Shown piece by piece: positions 16,836-24,638 of a DNA stretch of 64,000 bases. The notes under the pieces are model-generated. The model was not told the DNA's origin. It ran no database searches and worked only from the letters and a program-made list of their open reading frames with translations. The stretch covers positions 1 to 64,000 of the forward strand of contig NZ_JAQMHR010000006.1 of the NCBI RefSeq assembly GCF_028309625.1, read 5' to 3'. The position numbers and the translations under genes were made by a program. This DNA is from Trichococcus sp. K1Tr (lineage in GTDB: Bacteria; Bacillota; Bacilli; Lactobacillales; Aerococcaceae). Numbering within the stretch: position 1 is the first letter of the stretch; each line of letters starts with the position of its first letter.

Positions 16836-17408
16836 TTAAAAAACTTGTATGCCTTGACTATATGCAAGCAACACCAGTACCGCTCCGCCGGCAATCGCTA
16901 CTCCGTAAGGGATATATATTTTTTTATACTCCTGACCATTCCTGTAAAAGGTTTGTTCAGCCTTCATTAGCGTCTCGCTGTAGCCTCTTTTTTGGATAAT
17001 GCGATTTAATAATTGGACAAGAGCCATTAGCATCCAGATCAGTGTGTCACGCATTTTTCCGGTGTAAAGCAAGAAAACAAGTACCATCACTCCGCCCACC
17101 AGAGCAGAATAAATAGCTGTTTCCATTGAAAAGCGCCATCCCATTAAAGCACCAATAGCCCCCATTAATTTCACATCACCAGCTCCCATTCCACCCACAG
17201 CAAACGGAATGAAAAAGATGGCGATTCCTGCTAGCAATCCCAAAAAACTGTTTAATAATCCAATCCATCCTCCATTAATTAAATTGAATAACAAGCCAAC
17301 AACAACACCCATAAAGGTAATTTTGTTGGGTATCCGCCGTTCTTTGGCGTCAAACGCTGCGGACAGCGAGACCAGTATCAAAAGCAGTACATTGCTTGCG
17401 GTCGCCAT
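16836..17408 (-). CDS. Prepilin peptidase, A24 family (TadV/CpaA type)
   Basis: A 190-residue polytopic aspartic protease. The two catalytic aspartates are in FDAKERRIPNK (the family's D-x-R-x-R-I-PN motif) and GGMGAGDVKLMGAIGALMG (GxGD). It cleaves the Flp and TadE leaders after Gly. It lacks the N-terminal methylase domain of PilD, as usual for Tad systems. AAGGAG lies before ATG. A strong hairpin separates it from the upstream pilin gene, which probably sets the pilin-to-machine expression ratio. Confidence 0.93.
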   Translation of the reverse strand: MATASNVLLLILVSLSAAFDAKERRIPNKITFMGVVVGLLFNLINGGWIGLLNSFLGLLAGIAIFFIPFAVGGMGAGDVKLMGAIGALMGWRFSMETAIYSALVGGVMVLVFLLYTGKMRDTLIWMLMALVQLLNRIIQKRGYSETLMKAEQTFYRNGQEYKKIYIPYGVAIAGGAVLVLLAYSQGIQVF

Positions 17409-17498
17409 CTTTCTCAGCTCCTTAATGTTTTTTTGTGTATTTAAACTACCATTTTTCCTTACCTCATATGGACATATAAGAGGTTGAAATTTTTATAC

Positions 17499-17528
17499 AA
17501 AGAGCCCGCTATATTCAGCGGGCTCTTT
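17499..17528 (-). terminator. Intercistronic hairpin between flp and the rest of the Tad operon
   Basis: AAAGAGCCCGCT (17499-17510) and AGCGGGCTCTTT (17517-17528) form a perfect 12-bp stem with a 6-base loop. On the minus strand it is followed by GTATAAAAATTT, a poor U-tract. Partial termination or pilin mRNA stabilisation is likely. Confidence 0.75.
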
Positions 17529-17551
17529 GTAACAGCTTTTTTGCATAAGTA

Positions 17552-17725
17552 TCATTTGGTGGTGGTAGCTTTTGAGACAAGATTACTTAATGATGCGCTA
17601 ATGGTATTACCCAAATTCGTACTACTAATCACTGCTCCGATAGCTACCACAACGGCAAGAATCATCACATACTCAACCAACCCTTGTCCTTCTTCTTCTG
17701 TGAACAATCTTTTCATGATTTCCAT
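17552..17725 (-). CDS. flp: Flp/Fap-type major pilin
   Basis: A 57-residue prepilin: leader MEIMKRLFTEEEG, processing site after Gly13, mature start QGLVEYVMILAVVVAIGAVI. The +5 Glu/+6 Tyr pair (EY) and uninterrupted hydrophobic helix are the Flp hallmarks, and the tail is short and Thr/Ser-rich. It is the structural subunit of the Tad pilus and the first gene of the operon. GAGGAGG lies eight bases before the ATG. A second in-frame ATG at codon 4 is possible but less well spaced. Confidence 0.93.
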   Translation of the reverse strand: MEIMKRLFTEEEGQGLVEYVMILAVVVAIGAVISSTNLGNTISASLSNLVSKATTTK

Positions 17726-18442
17726 GATGTTTTCCTCCTCTTTCTATCCGCTTTTTATTTTATGCAGTTGTTGTTTATGAGGCGACTTCCCCATACCCGT
17801 ATAGAGAGAAATCACTTCATTTAGCAACAACTCCATTTTTCAATAGGTATAGCTTCCCGGACCATGCCTATTCAAAAATAGAGTGTCTGCTTACAAAATT
17901 TACATTCTGGTGGCAGTTTTGGATATACAGGTGATCAAAAAATGATATAATGAAATCAACATGAGATAATTAATAAACACCTGTTCATTCTATCTGAAGA
18001 GTAATTACTAGTGGTAAGTAGATATTCTTTACTTACTAAAAAACGGTCGCTTTTGGCTGATGGAGCAGCAAATGGTTTTGAAGGCAAGCATTGATGTGTT
18101 GATGAGGGTTTTCGTTGAATTGCATAGAAGATAAACTAACGACTACTTCTGTTGGAGAGTGTTGCGCTGTCAAATTTGGTTGAGCTAAGAGATTTGATGC
18201 GAGAGAATTGTACGCAGACCGTTGAAGAACGGTTATCGATGTAAGATAAGATGAAAGTTAACCAGCTGGTGTTTATCAAGCTAGGTTGTGGTGTGTTTTA
18301 TTTATGTCTTTATTTTAAATCATTTGCCCATCAAAACAATCCACAATTCCAGCGGTTTTGTACACGAAAACGACACCGCTTACAAAAGTGTCGGAATTTT
18401 CGACAGAGAAGCATAATCTATCGTGTTTAGGAGGTTTTTCCC
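17726..18442. other. Long intergenic region upstream of flp and of the TetR gene
   Basis: About 700 bases between divergent genes. It must hold the flp promoter and leader. A candidate on the minus strand is TTGAAT, 18 bases, TATACC, overlapping an imperfect inverted repeat at 17844-17872. The middle part (about 18010-18260) contains short coding-like runs in one or two frames, none with a start signal. One reads MEQQMVLKASIDVLMRVFVE and then stops. A small hairpin GTAAGTA/TACTTAC spans 18014-18036. I find no match to RNase P, 6S, tmRNA or a riboswitch. It may be a decayed gene or an unannotated RNA. Confidence 0.4.
18371..18393 (+). promoter_or_regulatory. Inverted repeat, possible TetR-family operator
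   Basis: CGACAC (18371-18376) and GTGTCG (18388-18393), spaced by 11 bases, lie about 50 bases before the regulator gene and just upstream of a CATAAT -10-like box. The position fits autoregulation. Confidence 0.35.
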
Positions 18443-19012
18443 ATGACAAGTGAATCGAATAGCAGAAGCGCACGACGAACTAAGCATCTATTCAAGGATG
18501 CATTGGTGCGTTTATTGGAGACAGAAAGTTTTGCCTGTATTTCAGTCAAGGATATCGTGGAAACCGCCGAATACAATCGGACGACTTTTTATAATCACTA
18601 TTATGACAAATATGATTTGCTGGATGATCTTACGCAGGATTTGTTGGATGGCTTGGCAACAGCAATCCGATCCAGCTTCAAAACTTATCACCCTGGTCAA
18701 CGCACTCCGATGAAGGCGTCTGAAATCACCATTTTCGATTACGTACATCAGCATCGGCAGGCCATTTCCTTGTGCTTCCAAAACGATGTGCAAAAAAAAC
18801 TCACCCTCAAAAGTTTGGATACAATCTATCAAGAGCTCATGGCAACCTGGACCACGCTCATCAACGCCCCAGAGAAGCAACTGGCTTCCGATGCAAGACT
18901 TTTCACCTACACTCTGGCAGGCACAATCAATGGATGGATGGATGATAATTTCCGTACGCCTCCCGATGAAATTAGAGCCTCGTTTGTAGCCTATCATAAC
19001 CAAGCTTTCTAA
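18443..19012 (+). CDS. TetR/AcrR family transcriptional regulator
   Basis: A 189-residue regulator. The N-terminal helix-turn-helix is clear: LFKDALVRLLETESFACISV, then KDIVETAEYNRTTFYNHYYDKYDLL, in which the recognition helix ends in the typical TFYNHY. The C-terminal ligand domain (about 75-189) resembles the TetR C-terminal domain 33/39 type common in Lactobacillales, and the ligand is unknown. AGGAGG precedes the ATG. There is no divergent transporter next to it, so the target is not obvious. Autoregulation through the inverted repeat upstream is likely. Confidence 0.88.
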   Translation: MTSESNSRSARRTKHLFKDALVRLLETESFACISVKDIVETAEYNRTTFYNHYYDKYDLLDDLTQDLLDGLATAIRSSFKTYHPGQRTPMKASEITIFDYVHQHRQAISLCFQNDVQKKLTLKSLDTIYQELMATWTTLINAPEKQLASDARLFTYTLAGTINGWMDDNFRTPPDEIRASFVAYHNQAF

Positions 19013-19052
19013 TGTCGTGAGTGCCCTTATTCACCTAACTTCATACACAAAT

Positions 19053-19090
19053 AAGCCCGGAGAATCTATTTTCAGATTCTTCGGGCTTTT
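19053..19090. terminator. Bidirectional terminator between the TetR gene and sprT
   Basis: AAGCCCGGAGAATCT (19053-19067) pairs with AGATTCTTCGGGCTT (19074-19088) followed by T residues. It serves the two convergent genes. Confidence 0.85.
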
Positions 19091-19106
19091 AATATTAATC
19101 ACTTCT

Positions 19107-19562
19107 CTATTCTATCTTCAATCGCAACTTCCCCTTGCACTTCCCACAAACATACTTCTTCAAATCAATCCTTCGCTTCCTCGGATAAAGCTGCCCGCAT
19201 GCACTGCAACTATAAAGCCATTTCGGCGGCGCAATAGTTCCAGCTTGCCTAAGATCCTTTACAAACCTGCTCCCGCCACTTTCCTTCAGCAGGCTCCGGA
19301 AATCGGCATCGATGTGGCGGTACCCTCGCCCTTCCATGTGCAGATGATAGTGGCAGAGTTCATGCTTCACGACCTTTTCCAGTTCTTCCGGACCGTGCAT
19401 TTCCAGCACCAAGGGATTGAAATCCAGGTTATGGCTATTCAGGTGGTAGCGCCCGCCCGTCGTGCGCAGGCGGCGGTTGAAAGTGGCACAGTGGCGGAAC
19501 GGTTTCCGGAAAACAGTGTGTGAAATATGCTCCACCAATCGCTGCAGTTCTTGTTCGTTCAT
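19107..19562 (-). CDS. SprT-like zinc metallopeptidase-type protein
   Basis: A 151-residue SprT family protein. The zincin motif HELCH is at 67-71 and a C-terminal zinc ribbon uses Cys119, Cys122, Cys139 and Cys142. The family resembles the protease domain of eukaryotic Spartan, but activity of the bacterial members is not well established. GAGG lies nine bases before the ATG. The stop of tex lies only 14 bases upstream, so the two genes form an operon, a pairing that is common in Lactobacillales. Confidence 0.92.
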   Translation of the reverse strand: MNEQELQRLVEHISHTVFRKPFRHCATFNRRLRTTGGRYHLNSHNLDFNPLVLEMHGPEELEKVVKHELCHYHLHMEGRGYRHIDADFRSLLKESGGSRFVKDLRQAGTIAPPKWLYSCSACGQLYPRKRRIDLKKYVCGKCKGKLRLKIE

Positions 19563-19576
19563 TTATAGGGTCCTCA

Positions 19577-21760
19577 TTATTTTTGCGGTAGCATCGTCAG
19601 GGCAACCCGGCCTTTGTTCGTGTCGACATTATCGACCCAGACGGTTACGATGTCGCCGACTGCGACTACATCGGATGGATGTTTGACGAAGCGGTTGCTG
19701 AGTTTTGAGATGTGGACCATGCCGTCCTGTTTGACGCCGATGTCGACGAAGGCGCCGAAGTCAACGACGTTGCGGACGGTTCCTTGCAGTTCCATGCCCG
19801 GTTTCAGGTCTTCCATCGAGAGTACATCTTGGCGCAGCAATGGTTGCGCGATGTCGTCGCGCGGATCGCGGCCTGGTTTGGTCAGGCCGGCAATGATGTC
19901 CTGCAAGGTTTCTTTACCAAGACCGGTCACTTCGCGGGCTTTGGTGCGATCCAAGGCGCCCAGCGCTTCGCGGGCTTGTTCGGTGCCGATGTCCTTCAGG
20001 CTGAGACCGGCCAATGCCAACACTTCTTTGGCGGCTGGATACGATTCCGGATGGATATCCGTGTTGTCTAGGATATTCTTGCCGTTGGCGATGCGCATGA
20101 AGCCGACCGATTGTTCGAAAGCTTTCGGGCCCAGGCGCGGCACTTTCTTCAACTGTTGGCGGCTATCGAAGGCGCCGTTCTCTTCTCGGAAAGCGACAAT
20201 GTTGTTCGCGATCGTTTTGTTCAGGCCGGCGACGTGCTGCAGCAATGGCGCGCTGGCAGTGTTCAGGTTGACGCCGACTTGGTTGACTGCCGTTTCGACG
20301 ACGAAGTCCAAGCGTTCGCCCAGTTGTTTTTGGGAAACGTCATGCTGGTATTGGCCGACACCGACCGATTTCGGATCTATTTTCACCAATTCGGCAAGCG
20401 GATCCTGCAGGCGGCGTGCGATGCTGACAGCACTGCGTTCTTCGACCTGGAAATCCGGGAATTCTTCGCGGGCAATGTCGCTGGCGGAATAGACCGATGC
20501 GCCCGCTTCGTTGACGATGACGTAATAAACGGTTTCGGCGACTTGTTTGATCTGGTCGGAGACGAACAGTTCGGATTCACGGCTGGCGGTTCCGTTCCCG
20601 ATGGCGACCATCTCCACTTTGTAATCCGAAAGCATTTTGCGGAAAGCCGGGCCGGCAGCGGCGCGTTTTTCTTGGTTGGCCGGTTTGTGCGGATAGATCA
20701 CGCTCTTCGCCAACACTTTCCCTGTCGCATCCACAATCGCCAGTTTGCAGCCGGTGCGGTAAGCCGGATCCAGACCGAGCACAACTTTGCCTTTCAAAGG
20801 CGGCTGCAGCAACAAGTTGCGCAGATTGTCGCCGAAGACATCGATTGCTTGCGCATCGGCGGATTCGGTCAAATCGTTGCGCAGCTCGCGTTCGATGGCC
20901 GGGCCGATGAAACGGCGGTAGCTATCCTCGTAAGCGGCCTGCAGATAAGGCACGGCGATGCTTTTCGGATTCTTCACTACCTTTTTCGCCAAGTAAGCGA
21001 AGATTTTATCTTCGTCGATCAGAACGGCGACCTTGAGGATGCCGGTTTTTTCGCCGCGGTTCATGGCCAGCACGCGATGCGAAACCATCGAAGAAATGCC
21101 TTGGGAAAATTCGTAGTACATTTCATAGACGCCTTTTTCATCCTTATCGGTATCCTTGGCGGTGCTGACGATCTGGCCGTTTTTGCGCGTGAACTCGCGG
21201 ATATGTTCGCGGTAAGCCGGCTCGTCGCTGACGATTTCGGCGATGATTTCGTGGGCTCCAGCCAAAACGTCTTCTATAGTAGCAAGTTCCATTTCCTCGT
21301 TCAGGTATTCCTTGGCTTTCGCTTCTACTGATAAGGATCCGTTCATTGGTCCGCTTATTAGCCACTCGGCAAACGGTGCCAGTCCTTTTTCGCGGGCGAT
21401 GGCTGCTTTCGTGCGGCGTTTCTGTTTGTAGGGGCGGTACAGATCCTCAACGCGTTGCATTTTGTCGGCACGTTCGATGTCGGCACGCAGCTTCGGCGTC
21501 AGTTTGCCTTGTTCCTCGATGATGCGGATGACTTCTTCCTTGCGCTTGTGCAGGTTCGTAGCGTACTGATGGCGTTCTTCGATTTGGCGGATTTCGACCT
21601 CATCGAGCGAACCTGTCACTTCCTTCCGGTAGCGCGCGATGAACGGGACGGTATTGCCCTCTTCCAATAGCTGCAGTACTTTTTCGATCTGTGCGGGTCT
21701 GAATTGGTTCAACTCGGCTTTCACCAAGTCCAAAACGATTTGTTGTGCTGTTTCTGTCAT
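19577..21760 (-). CDS. tex: Tex family RNA-binding transcription accessory protein
   Basis: A 727-residue Tex protein of normal length. It has the N-terminal helical region (QFRPAQIEKVLQLLEEGNTVPFIARYRKE), a YqgF/RNase H-like domain (VLGLDPAYRTGCKLAIVD, about 330-460), and helix-hairpin-helix motifs (VGVNLNTASAPLLQHVAGLN, about 500). An S1 RNA-binding domain closes the protein (GTVRNVVDFGAFVDIGVKQDGMVHIS, about 650-720). It binds nucleic acid and associates with transcription, acting in the cytoplasm. The start ATG has a weak AGGA upstream. The coding strand is GC-richer than the neighbouring accessory genes, as expected of core genome. Confidence 0.96.
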   Translation of the reverse strand: MTETAQQIVLDLVKAELNQFRPAQIEKVLQLLEEGNTVPFIARYRKEVTGSLDEVEIRQIEERHQYATNLHKRKEEVIRIIEEQGKLTPKLRADIERADKMQRVEDLYRPYKQKRRTKAAIAREKGLAPFAEWLISGPMNGSLSVEAKAKEYLNEEMELATIEDVLAGAHEIIAEIVSDEPAYREHIREFTRKNGQIVSTAKDTDKDEKGVYEMYYEFSQGISSMVSHRVLAMNRGEKTGILKVAVLIDEDKIFAYLAKKVVKNPKSIAVPYLQAAYEDSYRRFIGPAIERELRNDLTESADAQAIDVFGDNLRNLLLQPPLKGKVVLGLDPAYRTGCKLAIVDATGKVLAKSVIYPHKPANQEKRAAAGPAFRKMLSDYKVEMVAIGNGTASRESELFVSDQIKQVAETVYYVIVNEAGASVYSASDIAREEFPDFQVEERSAVSIARRLQDPLAELVKIDPKSVGVGQYQHDVSQKQLGERLDFVVETAVNQVGVNLNTASAPLLQHVAGLNKTIANNIVAFREENGAFDSRQQLKKVPRLGPKAFEQSVGFMRIANGKNILDNTDIHPESYPAAKEVLALAGLSLKDIGTEQAREALGALDRTKAREVTGLGKETLQDIIAGLTKPGRDPRDDIAQPLLRQDVLSMEDLKPGMELQGTVRNVVDFGAFVDIGVKQDGMVHISKLSNRFVKHPSDVVAVGDIVTVWVDNVDTNKGRVALTMLPQK

Positions 21761-21812
21761 AGTTTTGTTTATTCCTGCCTTTCAAAATAAAACTGCCGTT
21801 TCGGCAACTTCA

Positions 21813-22520
21813 TCATTTCTGTATAATATGGTCGGCTTTCAGGCCGTTTTTGTCAAACACGACGCCGTGCAACGATCCGCCGTAGACGGCTCCGCCATCG
21901 ATGCCGATCTTGTCGTCCGAAATCCAAAGGTCCGAACGGTCGTTGTCGCCGTGCAGATAAAAGGTCGGGGTATGCCCGAACACGATCGTTTTACCTGTGC
22001 GGTTCTTCTTTTTGTGGAACGGTTCGCGGATCCAAAGGAAGTCCTCCTCGGTACCGTCATGCCAATCCTTCTTGCCCAAATCGACACCAGCATGGACGAA
22101 TATGTACTGTTCCCATTCATGGTACACAGGAAGCTCCGCCAAAAAAGCGAGCAGATCCTTATAGTAATGTTTCATCATCAGCGCGATTTCGGTAGGCGAA
22201 TACTCCTCGTTGATGCGCTCATGCAGGAAACTTTCCAGGGTACCCAGACCGCCGTTCAGGAAATAATTGCCCGCGAATTCCTCCGGCTTTTCGATAAAAC
22301 GCAGCAGCATGTCCTCATGATTGCCCTTCAGATAGATGGCACCGTACCTTTCCACCAATTCCTTCGCCAGCAGAAAACAAGCCTTCGAATTTTCGCCGCG
22401 GTCCCCCAAATCACCGATAAAAATCAACTGTTGCTTCTCCCGGTCCCACTTTTCCAATAATTTCTTCAGTAAGGTGATCTCCCCATGGACATCGCCCACC
22501 ACAAACACTTCGTCTTTCAC
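21813..22520 (-). CDS. Metallophosphoesterase, PrpA/serine-threonine phosphatase type
   Basis: About 235 residues with the dinuclear-metal motifs GDVHG (near residue 10), GDLGDRG (near 37) and GNHED (near 66). Later histidines are in FVHAG and FGHTP. This spacing matches the PPP-like small bacterial protein phosphatases and diadenosine tetraphosphatase-related enzymes. The exact substrate (phosphoprotein or dinucleotide) is open. The start is uncertain: AGAAGG is well spaced for the GTG at 22520, whereas the ATG six bases earlier is too close to it. Confidence 0.88.
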   Translation of the reverse strand: MKDEVFVVGDVHGEITLLKKLLEKWDREKQQLIFIGDLGDRGENSKACFLLAKELVERYGAIYLKGNHEDMLLRFIEKPEEFAGNYFLNGGLGTLESFLHERINEEYSPTEIALMMKHYYKDLLAFLAELPVYHEWEQYIFVHAGVDLGKKDWHDGTEEDFLWIREPFHKKKNRTGKTIVFGHTPTFYLHGDNDRSDLWISDDKIGIDGGAVYGGSLHGVVFDKNGLKADHIIQK

Positions 22521-22736
22521 AATCATCACCTTCTAACTTTCAGACTGTTTCGCTCCTTCTCATTTTAGCATATCACCGACTTTCCTGCTCAGGCAGATTT
22601 ACCAAAAAAAAGGACCTAATTTCCTGAAATGCTAACGTTAAGTTGTAAGGACGGCATTTTTGATGCGCTTTCATTATCGAATCCAGCAAATCACGAACAT
22701 TAAAGTGATAAATTGATTAAATCATTCACTTATTTA

Positions 22737-22765
22737 TTGCAAGCTTTTGTGTGATTGGTTATAAT
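22737..22765 (+). promoter_or_regulatory. Sigma-A promoter of the NCS2 permease gene
   Basis: TTGCAA (22737-22742), a 17-base spacer and perfect TATAAT (22760-22765). The leader of about 90 bases shows no purine-riboswitch consensus. Confidence 0.75.
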
Positions 22766-22859
22766 AGTCGAGTGGTAAGCAAGGAAAGCATATGAAATCA
22801 TTTATTGTTACTGTTTCCTGTCGCTGCCGAAAAAAATTCAGATGGGAGATCTTTTCAAA

Positions 22860-24323
22860 ATGGAAAATTTCTTTAAACTCAAAGAACACGGAACAACAGT
22901 TTCCACAGAAGTTGTTGCGGGGATCACAACTTTCTTCGCAATGTCGTATATCATTTTCGTCAATCCGGCAATCCTTTCTTTATCTGGGATGCCTAGCCAA
23001 GCAGTCTTCTTGGCAACAATCATTTCCGCTGCAGTCAGCACTTTGGTGATGGGCCTTTTCGCAAACGTACCTTATGCTTTGGCACCGGGTATGGGCTTGA
23101 ACGCCTTCTTCACTTTCACTGTTGTCTTCTCACTTGGTTTCACTTGGCAACAAGCTTTGGCCATGGTATTCATCTGTGGGATGGTCAACGTTCTGATCAC
23201 AGTAACAAAAATCAGAAAAATGATCATCAAATCGATTCCTGAAAGCCTGCAGCATGCAATCAGCGGCGGTATCGGCATCTTCATCGCTTATATCGGGATC
23301 AAAAATGCCGGCTTTTTGGAATTCTCTTCCGACGCCAGCTCCATCACTGCAATCAACGGCGCTCCTTATGACGCAACAGCTGAGACTTTCACTGGCGGAG
23401 TAGGATCAGTCGTAACTGGCGGCGGCATCGTCCCTGCCTTGGTTAATTTCACGCAAATGCCTGCTTTATTGGCTTTGATCGGTTTGGTCATTACAGCTGT
23501 ACTGATGGTCAAAAATGTCCGCGGCGCTATCCTTATCGGTATCGTTGCCACTACTCTTTTGGGTATCCCGATGGGTGTTGTTGATATTTCAACAGCAAGC
23601 CTGCAAGCAAACTCGCTTGCAACTGCTATTTCCGAATTAGGCGTAACATTCGGTGCTGCATTCGGTTCAGAAGGTCTTTTGTCCTTGTTCTCCGATGTTT
23701 CCCAACTGCCTTTAGTATTGATGACCATCTTCGCATTCAGCCTTTCCGATACTTTCGACACAATCGGTACATTCATCGGAACTGGCCGTCGTACTGGTAT
23801 CTTCTCTGAAGAAGATGAAAAAGCGCTTGAAGAAGGATCCGGATTCAGTTCGAAAATGGACAAAGCTTTGTTCGCCGATTCAGTCGGTACGGTAATCGGT
23901 TCGATCTTCGGTACTTCAAATACTACTACTTACGTTGAAAGTGCTGCCGGTATCGGTGCTGGCGGACGTACTGGTTTGACTGCGGTTGTTGTTGCCGGTA
24001 TGTTCATCATCAGCGCATTCTTCGCACCGCTGATTGGTGTTGTTCCCGCTGCTGCAACAGCTCCTGCTTTGATCCTTGTCGGTATTTTGATGATGGGATC
24101 ATTCACGGAAATCAACTGGCATGATCTGGAAGATGCGATCCCTGCTTTCTTCGCATCCATCTTCATGGGTCTTTCTTACAGCATTTCCTACGGTATCGCA
24201 GCCGGCTTCTTCTTCTACTGCATCGTGAAAGTCGTAAAAGGAAAGTCGTACGAAATCCATCCGATCGTGTGGTTCTCTTCGGCTTTATTCTTGGCCAACT
24301 TCATCATTTTGGCATTGCTTTAA
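22860..24323 (+). CDS. NCS2 family purine permease (PbuG/AzgA-like)
   Basis: A 487-residue integral membrane protein with about 13-14 hydrophobic segments. The AzgA-branch motifs are present: TTFFAMSYIIFVNPAIL, ALAPGMGLNAFF, and FSLSDTFDTIGTFIG, where Asp and Thr of the last motif are conserved. TSNTTTYVESAAGIGAGGRTGLT completes the signature of guanine/hypoxanthine/adenine proton symporters. The substrate among purines cannot be fixed from sequence. I begin at the ATG at 22860, downstream of GGGAG. The in-frame ATG at 22842 has no ribosome site. It is monocistronic, with its own promoter and terminator. Confidence 0.92.
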   Translation: MENFFKLKEHGTTVSTEVVAGITTFFAMSYIIFVNPAILSLSGMPSQAVFLATIISAAVSTLVMGLFANVPYALAPGMGLNAFFTFTVVFSLGFTWQQALAMVFICGMVNVLITVTKIRKMIIKSIPESLQHAISGGIGIFIAYIGIKNAGFLEFSSDASSITAINGAPYDATAETFTGGVGSVVTGGGIVPALVNFTQMPALLALIGLVITAVLMVKNVRGAILIGIVATTLLGIPMGVVDISTASLQANSLATAISELGVTFGAAFGSEGLLSLFSDVSQLPLVLMTIFAFSLSDTFDTIGTFIGTGRRTGIFSEEDEKALEEGSGFSSKMDKALFADSVGTVIGSIFGTSNTTTYVESAAGIGAGGRTGLTAVVVAGMFIISAFFAPLIGVVPAAATAPALILVGILMMGSFTEINWHDLEDAIPAFFASIFMGLSYSISYGIAAGFFFYCIVKVVKGKSYEIHPIVWFSSALFLANFIILALL

Positions 24324-24330
24324 TATGACT

Positions 24331-24370
24331 GGGCGCATTTCCGATTGATCGGAAATGTGTCCATTTTTTT
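24331..24370 (+). terminator. Terminator of the NCS2 permease gene
   Basis: GGGCGCATTTCCGA, loop TTGA, TCGGAAATGTGTCC, then ATTTTTTT. A strong intrinsic terminator. Confidence 0.9.
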
Positions 24371-24398
24371 AATTGTTTTCGTTTTCGGTAATAAATTG

Positions 24399-24427
24399 TT
24401 GCGATTACATGATTTTGTCGATATAAT
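24399..24427 (+). promoter_or_regulatory. Promoter of the first Mn riboswitch-ATPase unit
   Basis: TTGCGA (24399-24404), a 17-base spacer and TATAAT (24422-24427), about 30 bases before the aptamer. Confidence 0.75.
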
Positions 24428-24456
24428 AAATTCGAGTGTTAAACTGAATATCTCCA

Positions 24457-24546
24457 TAGGGGAGTAACTAGCAGTACAAGGCTGTGGTAATGTCAACAAT
24501 AAGTAGAGTAATCCTATCTGCTGGTGTTACCTTAAATAGTGAGACT
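24457..24546 (+). promoter_or_regulatory. yybP-ykoY manganese riboswitch, copy 1
   Basis: The conserved blocks of this class are present: AGGGGAGTAACTAGCAG near 24458, GTCAACA near 24492, CTGCTGG near 24518, and AGTGAGAC at the 3' side (24538-24545). A second copy with the same blocks lies at 36535-36622 on the other strand, before a related gene. The class senses Mn2+ and usually raises expression of exporters when manganese is high. Here it would act by preventing the terminator at 24541-24600. Confidence 0.92.
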
Positions 24547-24600
24547 TATGCATACAGTGTTGTCTGAAAGACAATTTTATGCATAGGTCTCTTTTCATTT
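24541..24600 (+). terminator. Riboswitch-controlled terminator, copy 1
   Basis: GAGAC-TTATGCATA pairs with TATGCATA-GGTCTC (arms 24541-24553 and 24579-24591), with an inner TTGTCT/AGACAA stem, then TTTTCATTTT. The 5' arm GAGAC is also the last conserved part of the aptamer, so aptamer and terminator exclude each other. Confidence 0.88.
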
Positions 24601-24638
24601 TAACACTACTACATTCAGGTCAAGAGAGGGGAAATACT

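Noticed and set aside
17960-18300. RNase P, 6S RNA or tmRNA in the long gap before the TetR gene
   Set aside because: The conserved sequence blocks of these RNAs are absent.
22616-22859. Possible purine riboswitch before the NCS2 permease
   Set aside because: The leader lacks the aptamer's conserved junction and loop sequences; only a promoter and plain leader are seen.
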